Positions 25,798 through 34,436 of a stretch of DNA of 64,000 nucleotides are shown piece by piece. Where the stretch lies: positions 128,759 to 192,758 of the forward strand of contig NZ_LWLE01000012.1 of the NCBI RefSeq assembly GCF_001905125.1. The letters run 5' to 3'. The notes beneath the pieces were generated by a model. The model did no database searches, had not been told where the DNA came from, and worked only from the letters and a program-made list of their open reading frames with translations. This stretch comes from Streptomyces sp. TSRI0281 (lineage in GTDB: Bacteria > Actinomycetota > Actinomycetes > Streptomycetales > Streptomycetaceae). How positions within the stretch are numbered: the stretch's first letter is position 1; each line of letters opens with the position of its first letter. A program made the position numbers and the translations under genes.

Positions 25798-27335
25798 GCG
25801 GTGGCCCCCGTCCGGTCCTGGCTGTCCCTCGGCCCCGCATCGTGCGCGGGCGACGGATCGTGCGCGGGCGACGGGCCGTCCGGCGCGCCGCTTCCGGACG
25901 CGGGCCCGTCGAAGGGCAGTTCCACCGTGAACAGCGCGCCGCCGCCGGGCGCGTTCTCCGCGCGGATCGTGCCGCCGTGCAGCCGTACGTTCTCCTCCGT
26001 GATCGCCAGCCCGAGGCCGCTGCCCGATGAGCGGGAACGTGCGGCGTCCGCCTTGTAGAAACGGTCGAAGATGTGCGGCAGCGCGCCCGGCGCGATCCCG
26101 GGGCCGCTGTCGTACACCTCGGTGATCAGGGCACCCTTGTGTGCCGACAGCCGCACAGTGACCGGTTCGGCACCGTGGCGCAGGGCGTTGCCGACCAGGT
26201 TGGCCACGATGACGTCGAAGCGACGCGGGTCCAGGCGGATCCGGAAGCCGTCGGGCAGCTCCCCGCGGACCCGGCCGAGCCACTGCCTGCCGGACAGGGT
26301 GCTGCGCACGGCCTCCGCCGCGTCCACCTCGTCGGCGTTGAGCTCCGCCGCGCGGGCGTCGAAGCGGGAGATCTCCATCAGATCCTCCACCAGTACGGCC
26401 AGATTGCCGGTCTCGGCGCTGATCAGGCGCACCGCCCGCGCGGTGTCCGGGGCGAGTTCCGCGGCGTCCTCGTCCAACACGTCCGTGACGGCGAGCATAC
26501 CGGCGAGTGGGGTGCGCAACTCGTGCGAGACGTCCGAGGCGAAGCGCCGGGCCCGTGCCCCGGCGTCCCGCAACTCCTGCACGGAGCGTTCGAGCCGGGC
26601 CGCCGACTCGTTGAACGTCCTGGCCAGGTCGGCCAGTTCGTCCCGGCCATGTACGGGGATACGTGTGTCGAGCTGCCCGCCACCCATGGAGTGCGCGGCA
26701 CGCCGCAGTTCACGGACGGGGCGCAGCACGCTGCGCGCCGAGAGCAGCGCGGGCACCAGGGCCACGGCCAGCCCCGGCAGCGCGCCGTCGCGGGCAGCGG
26801 TCACCAGGGCGTCGATGTCCACCTCCTCGTTCGTCATGGGCATCACGGCGAAGAGGACCAGGCCGCTCGGCACCGCGCCGCCGCCGGCGATGACCCGGGT
26901 CATCACCGGCATCCCGATCGTCAGATACGCGTTCCCGTCCTTGACGACCCGCTCGAAGCTGCCGTGCGGCGAAGTGAGCGCGGTGCGGCGAAGCTCAGCG
27001 GTCAGCACACCGGAGACGGACTTGTCACCTGAGGAGACGCGCAACGAGCCGTACTCGGCGAAGACGATCCACGGATGCGGTTTGGCGCGCGCCGCGATGT
27101 CGAAGAGGTCCCACCGCAGCGACTCCACGTCCAGGGGCAGGCCGGGGGCGAACCGCTCGGCCTCCTCGCGGAAGGAGACGACGGCGGTGTCCTGCGCACG
27201 CACGAGGACCGCGCTGCGCGCCTCCCGATAGGTCAACGCGGCGGTCGTGACAGCGCTGACGGCGGCCACCAGCAGGAACGCGATCACCAGCCGGGTGCGC
27301 AGCCCGAACGCGGCGGTCGCCCCGGGCATCCTCAC
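25794..27335 (-). CDS. Sensor histidine kinase
   Basis: A 513-residue membrane sensor. Two transmembrane segments (about 12-35 and 170-190) flank an extracellular sensor of about 130 residues; a HAMP domain follows (SARSVLRPVRELRRAAHSM). The kinase core shows the H-box SDVSHELRTPLAGM, N-box VANLVGNALRHG, G1 DSGPGIAPG, F-box and G2 GSGLGLAI. The C-terminal 40 residues are Pro/Ala/Asp-rich and unconserved. ATG 27335 overlaps the regulator stop codon (ATGA) and its own stop overlaps the lipoprotein start, giving a tightly coupled three-gene operon. Confidence 0.93.
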   Translation of the reverse strand: MRMPGATAAFGLRTRLVIAFLLVAAVSAVTTAALTYREARSAVLVRAQDTAVVSFREEAERFAPGLPLDVESLRWDLFDIAARAKPHPWIVFAEYGSLRVSSGDKSVSGVLTAELRRTALTSPHGSFERVVKDGNAYLTIGMPVMTRVIAGGGAVPSGLVLFAVMPMTNEEVDIDALVTAARDGALPGLAVALVPALLSARSVLRPVRELRRAAHSMGGGQLDTRIPVHGRDELADLARTFNESAARLERSVQELRDAGARARRFASDVSHELRTPLAGMLAVTDVLDEDAAELAPDTARAVRLISAETGNLAVLVEDLMEISRFDARAAELNADEVDAAEAVRSTLSGRQWLGRVRGELPDGFRIRLDPRRFDVIVANLVGNALRHGAEPVTVRLSAHKGALITEVYDSGPGIAPGALPHIFDRFYKADAARSRSSGSGLGLAITEENVRLHGGTIRAENAPGGGALFTVELPFDGPASGSGAPDGPSPAHDPSPAHDAGPRDSQDRTGATA

Positions 27336-28015
27336 AGCGGACCGAAGCGGTAGCCGAAGCCCCGCAGGGTCTGAATGTACCGGGGATCCCGGGACGGATC
27401 CTCGATCTTGGCCCGCAGCCGGCGCACACAGGCGTCCACCAGTCGGACGTCACTGTGGTAGCTGTGCTCCCAGACCTCTTCCAGGAGCCTCTGCCTGCTG
27501 AAGACCTGTCCCGGCACCGCGGACAGGTGCAGCAACAACTTCAGTTCGGAGGGCGCCAGTGCGATCTGGTCGCCCGACTTGACGACGCTGTGACCGGCGC
27601 GGTCGATGTCGAGTTCATCGTGGTGCTCAACGGCGGGTCTCGCGTCGACCGGGCCGTCGACGCGGCGCAGCACGGCACGTATGCGAGCCTCGATGACCTC
27701 GCTGCGGGCGGGCTTGACGATGTAGTCGTCCGCACCCGCCTCCAGCCCGACGACGATGTCGGTGTCGTCACCGCGCGCGGTCAGCATGATGATCGGCAAC
27801 TGGCCGGCCGCGCGCACCCGGCGGCACACCTCGACGCCGCTCATGGCGGGCAGCATCAGGTCGAGCAGCAGGAGGTCGGGGCGAAACGCACGCAGTGCCT
27901 TCAGGCCGGCCTCCCCGGTCGCGGCGGCGAGGACCTCGTGCCCGCGCCGGCGCAGCCCGATCTCGACGCCCTCGCGCACGGAGGGGTCGTCTTCGACGAG
28001 GAGTACGCGTGGCAT
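27332..28015 (-). CDS. OmpR-family response regulator
   Basis: A 227-residue regulator with a receiver domain (acidic pair EDD at about 8-10, phosphorylated Asp in LLLLDLMLPAM, switch Thr in IIMLTARGDD, Lys in DDYIVKPA) and a winged-helix DNA-binding domain (LAPSELKLLLHLSAVPGQVF, VRLVDACVRRLRAKIEDP, RGFGYRFGPL). It is first in the operon with the kinase and lipoprotein. The sequence resembles the AfsQ1/CseB group, but a specific orthology is not claimed. ATG 28015 is chosen at the start of the receiver domain. Confidence 0.93.
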   Translation of the reverse strand: MPRVLLVEDDPSVREGVEIGLRRRGHEVLAAATGEAGLKALRAFRPDLLLLDLMLPAMSGVEVCRRVRAAGQLPIIMLTARGDDTDIVVGLEAGADDYIVKPARSEVIEARIRAVLRRVDGPVDARPAVEHHDELDIDRAGHSVVKSGDQIALAPSELKLLLHLSAVPGQVFSRQRLLEEVWEHSYHSDVRLVDACVRRLRAKIEDPSRDPRYIQTLRGFGYRFGPL

Positions 28016-28265
28016 GGCGGTGTCTCCGGGGTCGTGGCGAATGGGACGGTGTTGCCATGACAGCAGTCTGGGGAACACCGGGCCGTATCGGAAATCAATG
28101 ATCTGTCCGTAACTGGCGTGATCGGACCGGTCGTCATGGGCGGGTGCGAGCCCGGAGCGGTGCGTCGGAGGGCCACGAGCGACAGCCGCGGTGACAGGAC
28201 GGCGATCACCTCCGCCGAGGGCGAGCTCGTGCGGCCGTCGAAACCGCTCACTGCGCACGAGGTCG

Positions 28266-31007
28266 TCAGTCCTGGACGGCGCCGGTCGTGTGGCCGAACT
28301 CGGCAAGGATGTCGCGGGCGTTCTTCCGCGCCTCCAGAGCGGTTCCCGGATCGCCCGCCGCGTCCGCCGAGTCGCCCAGGTGAGTGAGCAGGGATGCCTC
28401 ATTGAACCGGTCGCCGAACTCGCGGTAGATGCACAGGGCTTGCTCGTAACAGGCAATGGCTTCCCGGTGCCGTCCCACCCGGTGGTACACCAGGCCGAGG
28501 GTGTCCAAGGTGGCGCTCTCGCCGTTGCGGTCACCGATCTCCCGCTGGAGGGCCAGAGCCTGCTCGCAGCATTCGCGGGCCGTGGGATACCGGCCGAGCT
28601 GAGTGTTGCACCAGCCCATGTTGTTGAGAGCCCGGGCCTGGCCCAACCGATTGTCGACCAACCGGTAGTTCGTCAGCGCGGAGGTGGCCTCCGCCAGGGC
28701 GGAGGCGAAGTCGTGCTGCCGCTCGAACACCAGGGTCAGGGTGTTGTGACAGTGCGCCTGTCCGAGCGGGTCGTTGAGCTCGTGAAACAGCAGGACGGCC
28801 CGGCGCAGGAGCAGGCCGGCTTCCCCGTAGCGGCCCATCCTGGCGTTGGCGCGCCCCAGTTCACCGAGCGCCACGCCGATCCCCGGCCGGTCGTCCAGCC
28901 GCTGCGCGGCGTCCAGCGCGGCGTGCTGAGTGGCCACCCAGTCGGGCCAGTGGCCGCGCTGTTCCAGGTAGGTCGATATCGCCCTGGCCAGCAGACCCAC
29001 ATGGCTGTCGGGGGCCGATTCGACCGTGGCGAGCAGGGTCTGGTGCTCGGAGGCGAACCACGTCGAGGCGCTGTCGCGGTCCGTGAACGCCGCTGGCGGC
29101 ACGCCCGGCGCGGGCGGGGGGAGGCTGATCGCATCACGAGGGCCCAGGAGCGTGGTGGCGGCGTACGCGGTGTGCAGGTAGTAGTCGACGAGCCGCCGCA
29201 GGGCACCCGCCCGGTCGGCGGGCGTGACGTGGTCGTGCGCCAACGTGGTGGTGTACGCCCGCAGCAGGTCGTGCATGCCGAACCTGTCCGGGCCGACGAA
29301 GTGCACCAGGTGTGCGCGGGTGAGCGTGTTCAGCGCCTGGCGGGTGTCGTCCGGACTGCGCCCGGCCAGGGCGGCGGACGCGTGCAGAGAGATATGGGGC
29401 CCGAACTGGAGGCCGAGCAGCCGGAAGAGGCGCGCGGCGGCCGCCGGCAGGTGCTCGTAGGACCAGGAGAACACCGCACTGACCGAATTGCCGACCGAGT
29501 CCAGCATGCCGAGGCGCCTGCGGCTGTCGGCCAGTTCGGAGACCAGATACGGCAGCGGGGTGGTACGCAGCGTGGCCGCGAGCTCGGCTGCCACCCGCAG
29601 TGCGAGGGGCAACCCCACGCACTGGAGCGCCAGTTCCTCGCCGACCCCCGTCCTGCTGTCCACGCGGTCACCGATCAGCCTGCGCAGCAGGTCCAGCGAG
29701 TCGCTCATCGGCAGCAGGTCGAGGCTGACCCTCCGGGCCCCGTGCCGGGCTATCAGCCCGCCCAGGGTGTCACGGCTGGTCACCACCACCGCGCAGGATC
29801 CCGTTCCGGGGAGCAGCGGGCGGACCTGCTCCACCGAGGAAACGTTGTCGAGCACGATGAGGACGTGGCGCCCGTTGAGTTCGGTCCGGTACCGGGCCAT
29901 CCGGTCGGCCTCGTCCAGCGGGATCTCATGGGCGGGCAGGCCCAAGGCGGACAGCAGCCGGGTCAGGGCCTCGCTGCCGGACAGCGGCTGCTGTGGGTCG
30001 TAGCCCCGCAGGTCGACGTAGAGCTGGCCGTCCGAGAAACGCGACCGGACGCGGTGCGACCAGTGCAGGGCCAGTGCTGTCTTGCCGACGCCGGCGGTTC
30101 CGGAGATCACGGCCACGGGGACCGCGGCGCCCTCCGGCCGCGTCAGGACCTGATCGAGTTCGGCCAGTTCACGCTGCCGACCGACGAAGTCGGGCACGTC
30201 GCCCGGCAGCGTCGCGGGCACCAGCCTGCGCATCGGGAGCCCCACGGTGTGCCGGGCGTCATGCGTCAGCAGCGCCTGGTAGGCGGCGATCAGCTCGGGG
30301 CCCGGGTCCATCCCGAGCTCCTCGGCCAGCCGGCGCCGCACCTCGTGGTAGGCGTCGACGGCCGCCGCCCGTCGCCCTGCCGCGTCGTAGCCACGGATCA
30401 ACCGGGCCAGCGCGGCCTCGTCCAGGGGGCGTGCGTGGGCGGCCTGCTCGAAGAGGGCGACCGCTTCGTCGGCGGCCCCGGCGGACAGTAACGTCTCGCC
30501 CTTGGCCGCCAGGGCCGCGAACCGTTCCTCGACCAGGGCGCGGGTCGCGGGATGGGCGGCCAGCGCGGGGACGTCGGAGAGCGGGGAGTCGGCCCGCCAG
30601 AGCCCCAGTGCCGAGTCGAACAGAGCGAGGGCGTCCGTGTGATCCCCTGCCTGCCGGGCCGCCGCCGCTCGGGTCAGTACACCTCGGAACGCGCGGACGT
30701 CGACGGCGCAGGCCTCCGTGGGCAGTACGTAGCCGTCGCCGGCGGAGGGCAGGACAGAACTGGGGGCGCGGGGCGAGCGCTGGGGTTCGAGCAGCTTCCG
30801 CAGATGCTTCACGTGCGTCTGGATCACGTTGACCGCCGAGTTGGGCGGGTCGTCCGACCACAGGGCGTCGATGAACTCCGCGCGGGACACCGGCCGGCCG
30901 CCGGCCAGCCCGAGGAGGCCGAGAACGGCCCGCCGCCCCGCCGTCGGTACGTCGTGCCGGACCGCCCCGTGCAGGACTCTGACCGGGCCCAGCAGTTGGA
31001 TCCGCAC
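28266..31007 (-). CDS. SARP-type transcriptional activator (BTAD, NB-ARC, TPR)
   Basis: A 913-residue AfsR-like activator. It has an OmpR-type winged helix (residues 1-95; RIQLLGPVRVLHG, AVLGLLGLAGGRPVSRAE, NVIQTHVKHLRKLLEP), a BTAD bacterial activation domain (to about 245), an NB-ARC ATPase module (P-loop ISGTAGVGKTALAL near 302, LIVLDNVSS, GLPLALRV) and TPR repeats in the last 280 residues. GTG 31007 with GGGGAA upstream is preferred; TTG 31031 would add eight residues. A TTA codon at 30489-30491 makes translation dependent on bldA tRNA. It faces the biosynthetic operon at 31139 across heptamer repeats it probably binds. Confidence 0.92.
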   Translation of the reverse strand: MRIQLLGPVRVLHGAVRHDVPTAGRRAVLGLLGLAGGRPVSRAEFIDALWSDDPPNSAVNVIQTHVKHLRKLLEPQRSPRAPSSVLPSAGDGYVLPTEACAVDVRAFRGVLTRAAAARQAGDHTDALALFDSALGLWRADSPLSDVPALAAHPATRALVEERFAALAAKGETLLSAGAADEAVALFEQAAHARPLDEAALARLIRGYDAAGRRAAAVDAYHEVRRRLAEELGMDPGPELIAAYQALLTHDARHTVGLPMRRLVPATLPGDVPDFVGRQRELAELDQVLTRPEGAAVPVAVISGTAGVGKTALALHWSHRVRSRFSDGQLYVDLRGYDPQQPLSGSEALTRLLSALGLPAHEIPLDEADRMARYRTELNGRHVLIVLDNVSSVEQVRPLLPGTGSCAVVVTSRDTLGGLIARHGARRVSLDLLPMSDSLDLLRRLIGDRVDSRTGVGEELALQCVGLPLALRVAAELAATLRTTPLPYLVSELADSRRRLGMLDSVGNSVSAVFSWSYEHLPAAAARLFRLLGLQFGPHISLHASAALAGRSPDDTRQALNTLTRAHLVHFVGPDRFGMHDLLRAYTTTLAHDHVTPADRAGALRRLVDYYLHTAYAATTLLGPRDAISLPPPAPGVPPAAFTDRDSASTWFASEHQTLLATVESAPDSHVGLLARAISTYLEQRGHWPDWVATQHAALDAAQRLDDRPGIGVALGELGRANARMGRYGEAGLLLRRAVLLFHELNDPLGQAHCHNTLTLVFERQHDFASALAEATSALTNYRLVDNRLGQARALNNMGWCNTQLGRYPTARECCEQALALQREIGDRNGESATLDTLGLVYHRVGRHREAIACYEQALCIYREFGDRFNEASLLTHLGDSADAAGDPGTALEARKNARDILAEFGHTTGAVQD

Positions 31008-31069
31008 GCATGGTTCCCCGTCTGTCGTCAATGCGTCCCTCGCCCCGTGTGAGGGATGACCACTCGCCG

Positions 31070-31098
31070 TCCAGTCGTCGTCCAGTCGTCATCCAGTA
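31070..31098 (+). promoter_or_regulatory. SARP operator: three heptamer direct repeats at 11-bp period
   Basis: TCCAGTC at 31070, TCCAGTC at 31081 and TCCAGTA at 31092 begin exactly 11 bp apart, so they fall on one face of the helix. The last ends 8 bp before TACGGT at 31107-31112. Known SARP-activated promoters have heptamer repeats at this period with the last placed about 8 bp before the -10. Confidence 0.8.
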
Positions 31099-31106
31099 CC
31101 GATTCA

Positions 31107-31112
31107 TACGGT
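31107..31112 (+). promoter_or_regulatory. -10 box (TACGGT) of the SARP-controlled operon
   Basis: TACGGT matches TANNNT, has no recognisable -35, and lies 8 bp after the last heptamer, as in activator-dependent promoters. The leader to ATG 31139 would be about 20 nt and contains GGGAG. Confidence 0.65.
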
Positions 31113-31138
31113 AGTCGAAAGATCGAATCGGGAGAGCG

Positions 31139-32134
31139 ATGCTGCGTCTGCATGCCAATGAACACCCGCAGGGACCGCCGGCCGGTGTGGCCGAGTCCCT
31201 GCATGCGCTGGTCCCGGAGCTGCACCGGTACCCCAGCCGGGAGGGCGCCCTGCAAGCCGCGATCGCGGAACTGCACGACGTCCCGCTCAACCGGGTTCTG
31301 GTCGGCGCGGGCAGTGCCGAGATCATCAGCCTGGCCTGGCGCGTGTTCACCGGGCCGGGGCGGGCGGCGTTCTTCCATGAGCCCGAGTTCGAGTTCTATC
31401 CGATGCTGAGTGCTCAGTGCGGCACCGCGGCACTGACCCGGGCGTGGCCGCCCGAGGAGCACCTCGCCGAGTATCTCCGGCAGGAGCGGGTCGGTCTGAT
31501 GGCCCTGTCCAACCCGCACAACCCCACGGGCGCCTGGCAGCCCCGACAGGCGATTGCCGACCTGGCGGGACGCCTGCCCGACACCACCGTCGTCCTCAAT
31601 GACGAGGCGTACTACGACTATGTGGACGTGCCGGACGCCGGGCCGTCGCTCAAGGCGCTGTCCGAACTGCCCAACGTGCTGACCACCAGGACCTTTTCGA
31701 AGATCTATGGTCTGGCCGGCCTGCGGGTCGGCTACGGCGTCGGCAACGCCCGGCTGATCGGCCTGCTGCGTTCACTGCAGACGCCCTTCAGTGTCAGCAG
31801 CACCGCGTGCTCCGCCGCCCTGGCAGCCCTGGCCGATCAGACGCTGGTCCTGGACCGTCGCGCCCGGAACCGGGAGCAACGAGAGGCCATGGCAGCCGCG
31901 TTGACCGAACGCGGATTCGAGGCGGAGCCCAGCCAGGCCAACTTCCTGTATGTCCGGCCGCCGCGTGGCACCGCGGACTGGGTGGCCGATCTGCTCGACC
32001 GCGGCGTCCGTGTCTACCCCGTCGGTAGCGCACTGCGGGTGACGGTCGGCTCCGCTGCCGAGACCGCCGTTCTCATCGCCGCGGTCGACGACGTTCTGAC
32101 CAGCATTCAGACCAAGAGCATGGAGGAAATATGA
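31139..32134 (+). CDS. PLP-dependent aminotransferase (HisC-like, class I/II)
   Basis: A 331-residue fold-type I aminotransferase resembling histidinol-phosphate/aromatic aminotransferases. Visible: substrate loop LHANEHPQGPP at the start, LVGAGSAEII cofactor loop, SNPHNPTG, the Asp in VVLNDEAYYDYV, the PLP Lys in TRTFSKIYGLAGLRVGYG, and a C-terminal Arg in ALRVTVGSA. It starts the SARP-driven operon and overlaps the C-methyltransferase gene (ATGA). The likely job is to convert a C-methylated 2-oxo acid into a beta-methyl amino acid. The side chain cannot be read from the sequence. Confidence 0.9.
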   Translation: MLRLHANEHPQGPPAGVAESLHALVPELHRYPSREGALQAAIAELHDVPLNRVLVGAGSAEIISLAWRVFTGPGRAAFFHEPEFEFYPMLSAQCGTAALTRAWPPEEHLAEYLRQERVGLMALSNPHNPTGAWQPRQAIADLAGRLPDTTVVLNDEAYYDYVDVPDAGPSLKALSELPNVLTTRTFSKIYGLAGLRVGYGVGNARLIGLLRSLQTPFSVSSTACSAALAALADQTLVLDRRARNREQREAMAAALTERGFEAEPSQANFLYVRPPRGTADWVADLLDRGVRVYPVGSALRVTVGSAAETAVLIAAVDDVLTSIQTKSMEEI

Positions 32135-33135
32135 CCAGTCCAGGCATTGATGACCTTTACAACCACACGCTCTCCGCCTTCGCGATCTCGGCGTCCTGGG
32201 AACTGGGCCTGCTGGATCGGCTGGAGAGCTCCGAGTCGCCGGTGGACCTCCGTGACTTCTCCCGGGAGCAGGACCTGGACGCTCCCTCCGTCGAGGCCAT
32301 CGCCCGGGGCCTGGCCCTCGTCGGCGTCATTGTGCTCAGCGCGGACCACACCACGGCCAGGCCGGGCCCGCTGTTCGCCGACACCCTGGCGAAGAAGGGC
32401 TTCTTCTACTGGCTCACCCGCGGCTGCGGCGAACTCTTCACCACCATGCCGGAGCTGGTCCGCAACGCCAACCGACCCGACGGATTCACGGTCCGCCGTG
32501 ACTACAAGGCCATCGGTCTGGGGGCCCGCGAGGCGGGTTTCTCCTACGTGGACCCGGCGTTCTACAAGATCATCGCGGACCGCGGCCTGCGCCACGGTGC
32601 CGACCTCGGCTGCGGCAGCGGTGAACGGCTGATCAAACTGGCCGGGAGCGACCCGGAGTTCCGCGGGATCGGTGTGGACTTCGCCGCCGGAGCGCTGTCG
32701 CTCGCCACCGAGTCGGTTGCCCGGGCCGGCCTCAGCGACCGGATCTCCGTGGTGCACGGCGACGCGACCCGGATGGAACACCGCCCCGCATTCGACCAGG
32801 TCGACTTCGTGTGCACCTTCATGATGGGACACGACCTGTGGCCGCGGGCCGAATGCCTGGCCAGCCTCAAGCTGATCGGTGAGGCGTTCCCCCGGGCCAC
32901 CGACCTCATCATCTGCGACACCTACCGCTCCGACCTGCCGTCCACCGAACGGCACCCGGTCTTCACCCTCGGCTTCGAGACCGCGCACGCCGTCATGGGA
33001 CAGATGATCCCCTCGCTGGACGAGTGGACGGACGTGCTGGCCGAGGCCGGCTGGCTCCGGACGGACGTCATCGACTTCGACCTCCCCCCGTACACGGCGC
33101 TCATGCACCTCACCCGCGAGGTGACGGGCGAATGA
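32131..33135 (+). CDS. SAM-dependent 2-oxo-acid C-methyltransferase, MppJ-like
   Basis: A 334-residue methyltransferase with an N-terminal helical/dimerisation domain (HTLSAFAISASWELGLLDRL, ...) and a Rossmann domain with motif I GADLGCGSGERLIKLA (about residues 160-175). The phrases RGCGELFTTMPELV, FMMGHDLWPRAECL, HPVFTLGFETAHAVMGQ and PSLDEWTDVL closely resemble my memory of MppJ, the iron-dependent phenylpyruvate C3-methyltransferase of mannopeptimycin biosynthesis, and relatives acting on other 2-oxo acids. The MppJ iron ligands would include the His of FMMGHD and the Asp/His region following. Coupled to the aminotransferase (ATGA) and the ATP-grasp gene (ATGA). Confidence 0.82.
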   Translation: MTSPGIDDLYNHTLSAFAISASWELGLLDRLESSESPVDLRDFSREQDLDAPSVEAIARGLALVGVIVLSADHTTARPGPLFADTLAKKGFFYWLTRGCGELFTTMPELVRNANRPDGFTVRRDYKAIGLGAREAGFSYVDPAFYKIIADRGLRHGADLGCGSGERLIKLAGSDPEFRGIGVDFAAGALSLATESVARAGLSDRISVVHGDATRMEHRPAFDQVDFVCTFMMGHDLWPRAECLASLKLIGEAFPRATDLIICDTYRSDLPSTERHPVFTLGFETAHAVMGQMIPSLDEWTDVLAEAGWLRTDVIDFDLPPYTALMHLTREVTGE

Positions 33136-34436
33136 ACGCCCCTGCTGCGGCGGGCAGGCACATCCTCGTCCTCAATCGTTTTGATCAGGGCGTGGGCTGC
33201 GACTACACCGCGTACATCGACCACACCGCCGACCGGGTCGCCTACCTCGTCCCGCCGGCGGGGATCAGCGGCGTCGACGCCGGAACGGCGGAAACCGTGG
33301 ACGTCGTCGACGACCTCGCGGACTGGCAGGCGGTCTCGGAACGGGCAGGTGACATCGTGCGGCGCTTCGGTCCGGTGGACCATGTCGTCGCCCTCTTCGA
33401 ACGTGACCTCGAAACCGCGGCGGCCCTGCGCGAGCTGCTCGGGGTTCCGGGCCCCCGGCCGGACGACATCGCGCGGGTGCGCGACAAGGTGCCGATGAAA
33501 CAGCTGGTGGCATCGGCGGGCCTGCGGGTACCGCGGTTCGTGGAGGCCCGCGAGCCCGAGCAGGTACGCCGGCTCGCCGCCGAGTGCGGCTTCCCGGTCG
33601 TGCTCAAGCCCCGCGACGGCTCCGGAAGCCAGGGCATCTACCTGATCAACTCCCCGGGCTCGCTGGAGGAGACGCTCGCGCTCCCTCTGGAGAACTATCT
33701 CTGCGAGGAGTTCGTCAGCGGGACGATGTACCAGGTGGACGGGGTGATCCAGGACGGGACCGTACGGGTCCTGCGCGCCTTCCGCCTGCTCAACACGTGC
33801 CTGGACTACGCCCTGGGCGACTCGTTCGGTTCGGTGGCCGCCGACGATCCGGAGCTGGAACGGCGGCTGACGGGCTACTCGGAGGTGGTGCTGAACGCCC
33901 TCGGCGTGCGCAGCAGCGTGTTCCACCTCGAAGTGTTCACTGTCGACCCGACCGGGCCGGGGGAGTACGACGGGCTCGTGTTCCTGGAGGTGGCCGCGCG
34001 GGCCGGCGGTGCGGAACTCCCGCACATCTGGCGCGACGTGTACCGGCTCGACCTGCTGGAGATCGCCACCCGGCTGGCACTCGACGAGTCCCCGGTACTG
34101 GCCTCGCACGGCCCCACGGGCGAGGCCGGCGGCTATCTCCTCATCCCGGAGCCGCCGGTGCGGCCCTGCCGCGTCCTGTCGACCACCTCGCTCCTCGACC
34201 GGGTGCCCGAGATGTATGCGGAGATCCTGCCCGAGGCGGGCGCGATCCTGAACGGCACCGGCGGGGCGAAGGAGACCGGTGGCCGCTACCGGTTCCGTGC
34301 GAGCAGCGGCGACCGCATCGCGCTCGCGATCGGCCGGGTGCTCGCCGAGTACCGTCTCGACTGGGAGCCGGTGGCGGAAGGGGACCTTCCGGTGATCCGG
34401 GCAGCCGGACGTGCGCAGTCGGTGGCGCGTCCGTGA
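33132..34436 (+). CDS. ATP-grasp carboxylate-amine ligase
   Basis: A 434-residue ATP-grasp enzyme of the type that joins amino acids or an acid and an amine through an acyl-phosphate. Features: N-terminal Rossmann-like part (HILVLNRFDQGVGCDY), ATP-binding lobe with PVVLKPRDGSGSQGIYLI (Lys plus glycine-rich loop, about residues 155-172), hinge YLCEEFVSG, and metal-binding VFLEVAARAGGAELPH near residue 290. The closest general type is BacD/carnosine-synthase-like dipeptide ligases. It may ligate a beta-methyl amino acid made by the two genes before it. Start ATG overlaps the methyltransferase stop, and its stop overlaps the exporter start. Confidence 0.85.
   Translation: MNAPAAAGRHILVLNRFDQGVGCDYTAYIDHTADRVAYLVPPAGISGVDAGTAETVDVVDDLADWQAVSERAGDIVRRFGPVDHVVALFERDLETAAALRELLGVPGPRPDDIARVRDKVPMKQLVASAGLRVPRFVEAREPEQVRRLAAECGFPVVLKPRDGSGSQGIYLINSPGSLEETLALPLENYLCEEFVSGTMYQVDGVIQDGTVRVLRAFRLLNTCLDYALGDSFGSVAADDPELERRLTGYSEVVLNALGVRSSVFHLEVFTVDPTGPGEYDGLVFLEVAARAGGAELPHIWRDVYRLDLLEIATRLALDESPVLASHGPTGEAGGYLLIPEPPVRPCRVLSTTSLLDRVPEMYAEILPEAGAILNGTGGAKETGGRYRFRASSGDRIALAIGRVLAEYRLDWEPVAEGDLPVIRAAGRAQSVARP

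Noticed and set aside
28191..30491. 766-codon plus-strand frame opposite the SARP gene
   Set aside because: Gln/Arg/Gly-rich antisense shadow; the minus strand encodes all SARP, NB-ARC and TPR motifs.
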